Below are positions 61,806 to 64,000 of a stretch of DNA of 64,000 nt, one piece after another (the stretch's first letter is position 1; every line of letters begins with the position of its first letter). Where the stretch lies: positions 620,001-684,000 of the forward strand of contig NZ_LQAQ01000061.1 of NCBI RefSeq assembly GCF_001583495.1, read 5' to 3'. A model generated the notes under the pieces. It did no database searches. It was not told where the DNA came from and saw nothing but the letters and a program-made list of their open reading frames with translations. Made by a program: the position numbers and the translations under genes. The stretch comes from Flammeovirga sp. SJP92. GTDB taxonomy: Bacteria; Bacteroidota; Bacteroidia; Cytophagales; Flammeovirgaceae.

Positions 61806-62447
61806 ATGATTCAAAAAGTAGGTAGTGTTTTTAGAAATAAAATTTTCCCTAGTCTAGTTTGGAAAAAAGAAGCCTCTCCTTCTCCTGTATTATATCTAAC
61901 ATTTGATGACGGACCAATTCCTGAAATCACGCCATGGGTGTTAGAAGTATTAAGAAAATATAATGCAAAAGCTACTTTCTTTTGTGTGGGAGACAACATT
62001 CGTAAACATCCAAGTGTCTATCATCAAGTATTGGAAGAAGGGCATCAGGTGGGAAACCATACTTTCAATCATTTGCAATATTGGAAGAAAAGCCTTCCTA
62101 ATTATATGAAAAATGTAAAAGAGTGTGATGAGGTAATGAGAAGTAACCCTCTTTTTAAAGTTGACTCCGAAAAACCGCTTTTCAGACCTCCACATGGGCA
62201 AATCGGAAAAAAAATGATGCAACAATTATTGGAAGACTATGAAATTATTATGTGGCATGTTTTGACAAGAGACTATAATAAGAATTATAAAAAGGAAAAT
62301 TGTTTAAAAGCAGCGATAAAAAATACAGAGAATGGCTCTATCATTGTTTTTCATGACAGTATTAAAGCAGAAAAGAATTTAAAGTATGTTTTGCCCCGAT
62401 TTTTAGAATATTTTTCAAATAAAGGTTATGAATTTCATACACTTTGA
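61806..62447 (+). CDS. Polysaccharide deacetylase (NodB-like)
   Basis: Carbohydrate esterase family 4. LYLTFDDGP (motif 1, base Asp), GNHTFNHL (motif 2, metal His pair), RPPHGQ (motif 3), and IIVFHDS (motif 5, His). 213 residues with no obvious signal peptide. Likely acts on peptidoglycan or another N-acetyl-glycan. Separated from parA by 78 bases on the same strand. Confidence 0.92.
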   Translation: MIQKVGSVFRNKIFPSLVWKKEASPSPVLYLTFDDGPIPEITPWVLEVLRKYNAKATFFCVGDNIRKHPSVYHQVLEEGHQVGNHTFNHLQYWKKSLPNYMKNVKECDEVMRSNPLFKVDSEKPLFRPPHGQIGKKMMQQLLEDYEIIMWHVLTRDYNKNYKKENCLKAAIKNTENGSIIVFHDSIKAEKNLKYVLPRFLEYFSNKGYEFHTL

Positions 62448-62525
62448 ATAAAACAGTGACTTTTTTTAAATGTGTATGAATTAAAACTATATTTGTAGAC
62501 AAACAAAATTTAGAAAGAGATATCC

Positions 62526-63305
62526 ATGGGAAAAATAATCGCTGTAGCCAATCAAAAAGGTGGTGTTGGTAAAACAACAACTGCAGTCAACCTTGCCGCA
62601 AGTTTTGCTGCAATGGAATACAATACTCTTTTGGTGGACGCTGATCCACAAGCAAACTCAACTTCAGGATTAAACCTAGATCCTAAAGAAGAAAGAAAAA
62701 GTATCTATAACTGCATGGTGGAAGACATCAATGTCAGTGATATTATTATAAATTCAGAATATGATTATTTAGATATCATCCCTTCTCATATTGACTTGGT
62801 GGGGGCTGAAATTGAAATGATCGATATTGAAGATAGAGAAACAAGAATGTTGAAAGCGTTAGAGAAAATCAAAGACTCTTATGACTTCATCATTATTGAT
62901 TGTTCACCTTCATTAGGCCTGATTACGGTCAATGCACTTACTGCCGCTGACTCTGTCATTGTACCTGTACAATGTGAGTTCTACGCTCTTGAAGGTTTGG
63001 ACAAATTATTAAATACTGTCAAGTTAATTCAATCAAGATTAAACCCTAATCTTTTAATTGAAGGTATCTTGATGACTATGTATGATACACGTTTACGTTT
63101 ATCGAACCAGGTAGTTGAAGAAGTTAAAAAACACTTAAACGACTTGGTTTTTGATGTGATTATACCTAGAAATATTAAATTAAGTGAAGCACCAAGTTTT
63201 GGCGTACCTGTAATTGCTCATGATGCTGTTAGCAAAGGAGCAGTTTGTTACTTAAACTTAGCGCAGGAAATACTTACAAAAAACAATATACCCGTAAAAG
63301 CCTAG
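62526..63305 (+). CDS. parA: Chromosome partitioning ATPase ParA (Soj)
   Basis: Deviant Walker A NQKGGVGKTTTAVNLA at 8-23, Walker A' VDADPQANST and the switch DFIIIDCSPSLGL. 259 residues, no N-terminal HTH, so of chromosomal Soj type. Partner parB begins 50 bases later. Pairing with parB suggests proximity to the replication origin, though no parS, dnaA or origin is seen. Confidence 0.96.
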   Translation: MGKIIAVANQKGGVGKTTTAVNLAASFAAMEYNTLLVDADPQANSTSGLNLDPKEERKSIYNCMVEDINVSDIIINSEYDYLDIIPSHIDLVGAEIEMIDIEDRETRMLKALEKIKDSYDFIIIDCSPSLGLITVNALTAADSVIVPVQCEFYALEGLDKLLNTVKLIQSRLNPNLLIEGILMTMYDTRLRLSNQVVEEVKKHLNDLVFDVIIPRNIKLSEAPSFGVPVIAHDAVSKGAVCYLNLAQEILTKNNIPVKA

Positions 63306-63355
63306 ACTAGGGTAAGATTAATTTTTATAACCTTTGATATTGGCGAAAATAGAAT

Positions 63356-64000
63356 ATGCCGGACAACTCTGAAAAAAAGACCTTAAAAAAAAGAAAAGCA
63401 CTTGGAAAAGGGCTTGGTGCCATACTTGGTGATAGTAATAAAACAGAAACTAGTTCTTCTACCGCACTGAAAGAAGTTGAAAACCAAACAACAAATATTA
63501 CAGTGGTAGAAAAACTGGATGAGATTTCTATTGACTATGTTGAAAGAAATCCATTTCAACCACGTTTAGAATTTCAAGATGAAGCTTTGAAAGAGCTTGC
63601 TGACTCTATACGTGTACAGGGTATTATTCAACCAATTACTGTAAGAAAACTTACAGATCAACAATATCAAATCATTTCTGGAGAGCGTCGTTGGAGAGCT
63701 TCAAAAATGGCAGGATTAGAAAAAATTCCCGCTTATATAAAAGGAGCTAATGACACTCAGATGCTTGAAATGGCATTGATTGAAAACATTCAAAGGGAAG
63801 ATTTAAACCCTATTGAAGTAGCAATCTCCTATCAACGTCTTATTGCTGAATGCGAATTGAAGCAAGAAGAACTGGGAGATAGAGTTGGTAAAAAAAGGTC
63901 TACAGTTGCCAATTATCTCAGGTTATTAAAATTACCACCAGAAATTCAAAGCGGATTAAGAAAAGGTGTTATTTCAATGGGGCATGCTAGAGCTTTAGTT
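63356..64000 (+). CDS. parB: Chromosome partitioning protein ParB, 3'-truncated by window edge
   Basis: Starts ATG 63356 with 215 codons open to the window end. KALGKGLGAILGD is the typical N-terminus; then ERNPFQPR, the CTP-binding GERRWRASKMAG and ENIQREDLNPIE, and a DNA-binding HTH at KKRSTVANYLRLLKLP ending GHARAL. The C-terminal dimer domain is outside. Operon with parA. Confidence 0.95.
   Translation, partial: MPDNSEKKTLKKRKALGKGLGAILGDSNKTETSSSTALKEVENQTTNITVVEKLDEISIDYVERNPFQPRLEFQDEALKELADSIRVQGIIQPITVRKLTDQQYQIISGERRWRASKMAGLEKIPAYIKGANDTQMLEMALIENIQREDLNPIEVAISYQRLIAECELKQEELGDRVGKKRSTVANYLRLLKLPPEIQSGLRKGVISMGHARALV

Overview
The window reads as chromosomal DNA of a low-GC marine-type Bacteroidota, most likely order Cytophagales (perhaps near Flammeovirga; the assignment is an inference). 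Signs are starts without Shine-Dalgarno sequences, promoters of the TTG / TAnnTTTG type, a TonB receptor with a CarboxypepD_reg domain, DUF6089 and DUF4251 proteins, a SPOR amidase, a CarH-like MerR regulator and a two-lipoyl pyruvate dehydrogenase E2. No phage, insertion sequence or CRISPR array was seen; most of it is ordinary core chromosome.

Layout. 1-12.7 kb: end of an M16 zinc peptidase, a LysM lytic transglycosylase, an unknown protein, a structured RNA candidate, a TonB-dependent receptor and smc. 12.9-26 kb: etfBA, ferritin, nicotinamidase, an M42 peptidase, a giant pseudo-peptidase/beta-propeller/BamA-barrel protein, PDH E2, an S41 peptidase and outer-membrane proteins. 26-38 kb: a FadL-like porin with two unknown genes, a DivIVA-like coiled coil, folB, a B12-binding MerR regulator, nadC, a probable 6S RNA, an orphan histidine kinase, a MenI-type thioesterase, a phosphatase, an MFS-HAD pair and S1/P1 nuclease. 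38-54 kb: small outer-membrane barrels, an RmlD-like reductase, clpS-recR, tatC, a cell-wall amidase, a DUF892 ferritin-like protein, a chromate transporter, asnB, a lone Cas6-type endoribonuclease, an M50 protease and an RluA pseudouridine synthase. 54-62 kb: three tandem tRNA-Asp genes and the branched-chain amino acid cluster ilvE-ilvD-ilvB-ilvN-(ilvC fragment)-ilvA. 62-64 kb: a polysaccharide deacetylase and parA-parB, with parB running off the end.

Most informative points. (1) The ilv operon starts with a complete ribosome-mediated attenuator: promoter, 23-codon leader peptide rich in Ile/Val/Leu, an antiterminator arm covering the leader stop codon, and a terminator. (2) Between ilvN and ilvA, where ilvC would be expected, only a 33-codon fragment resembling the N-terminus of IlvC remains, followed by a terminator. 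(3) A Cas6-like protein with the GhGxxxxxGhG loop stands alone without array or other cas genes. (4) A 179-nt RNA with paired ends and a matching promoter has the size and shape of 6S RNA. (5) tRNA-Asp is triplicated in 112-bp units, the middle copy having diverged.

Functional themes: cell envelope (transglycosylase, amidase, TatC, barrels), NAD metabolism (pncA, nadC), central and amino acid metabolism (PDH E2, ETF, ilv, asnB) and chromosome maintenance (smc, recR, parAB).
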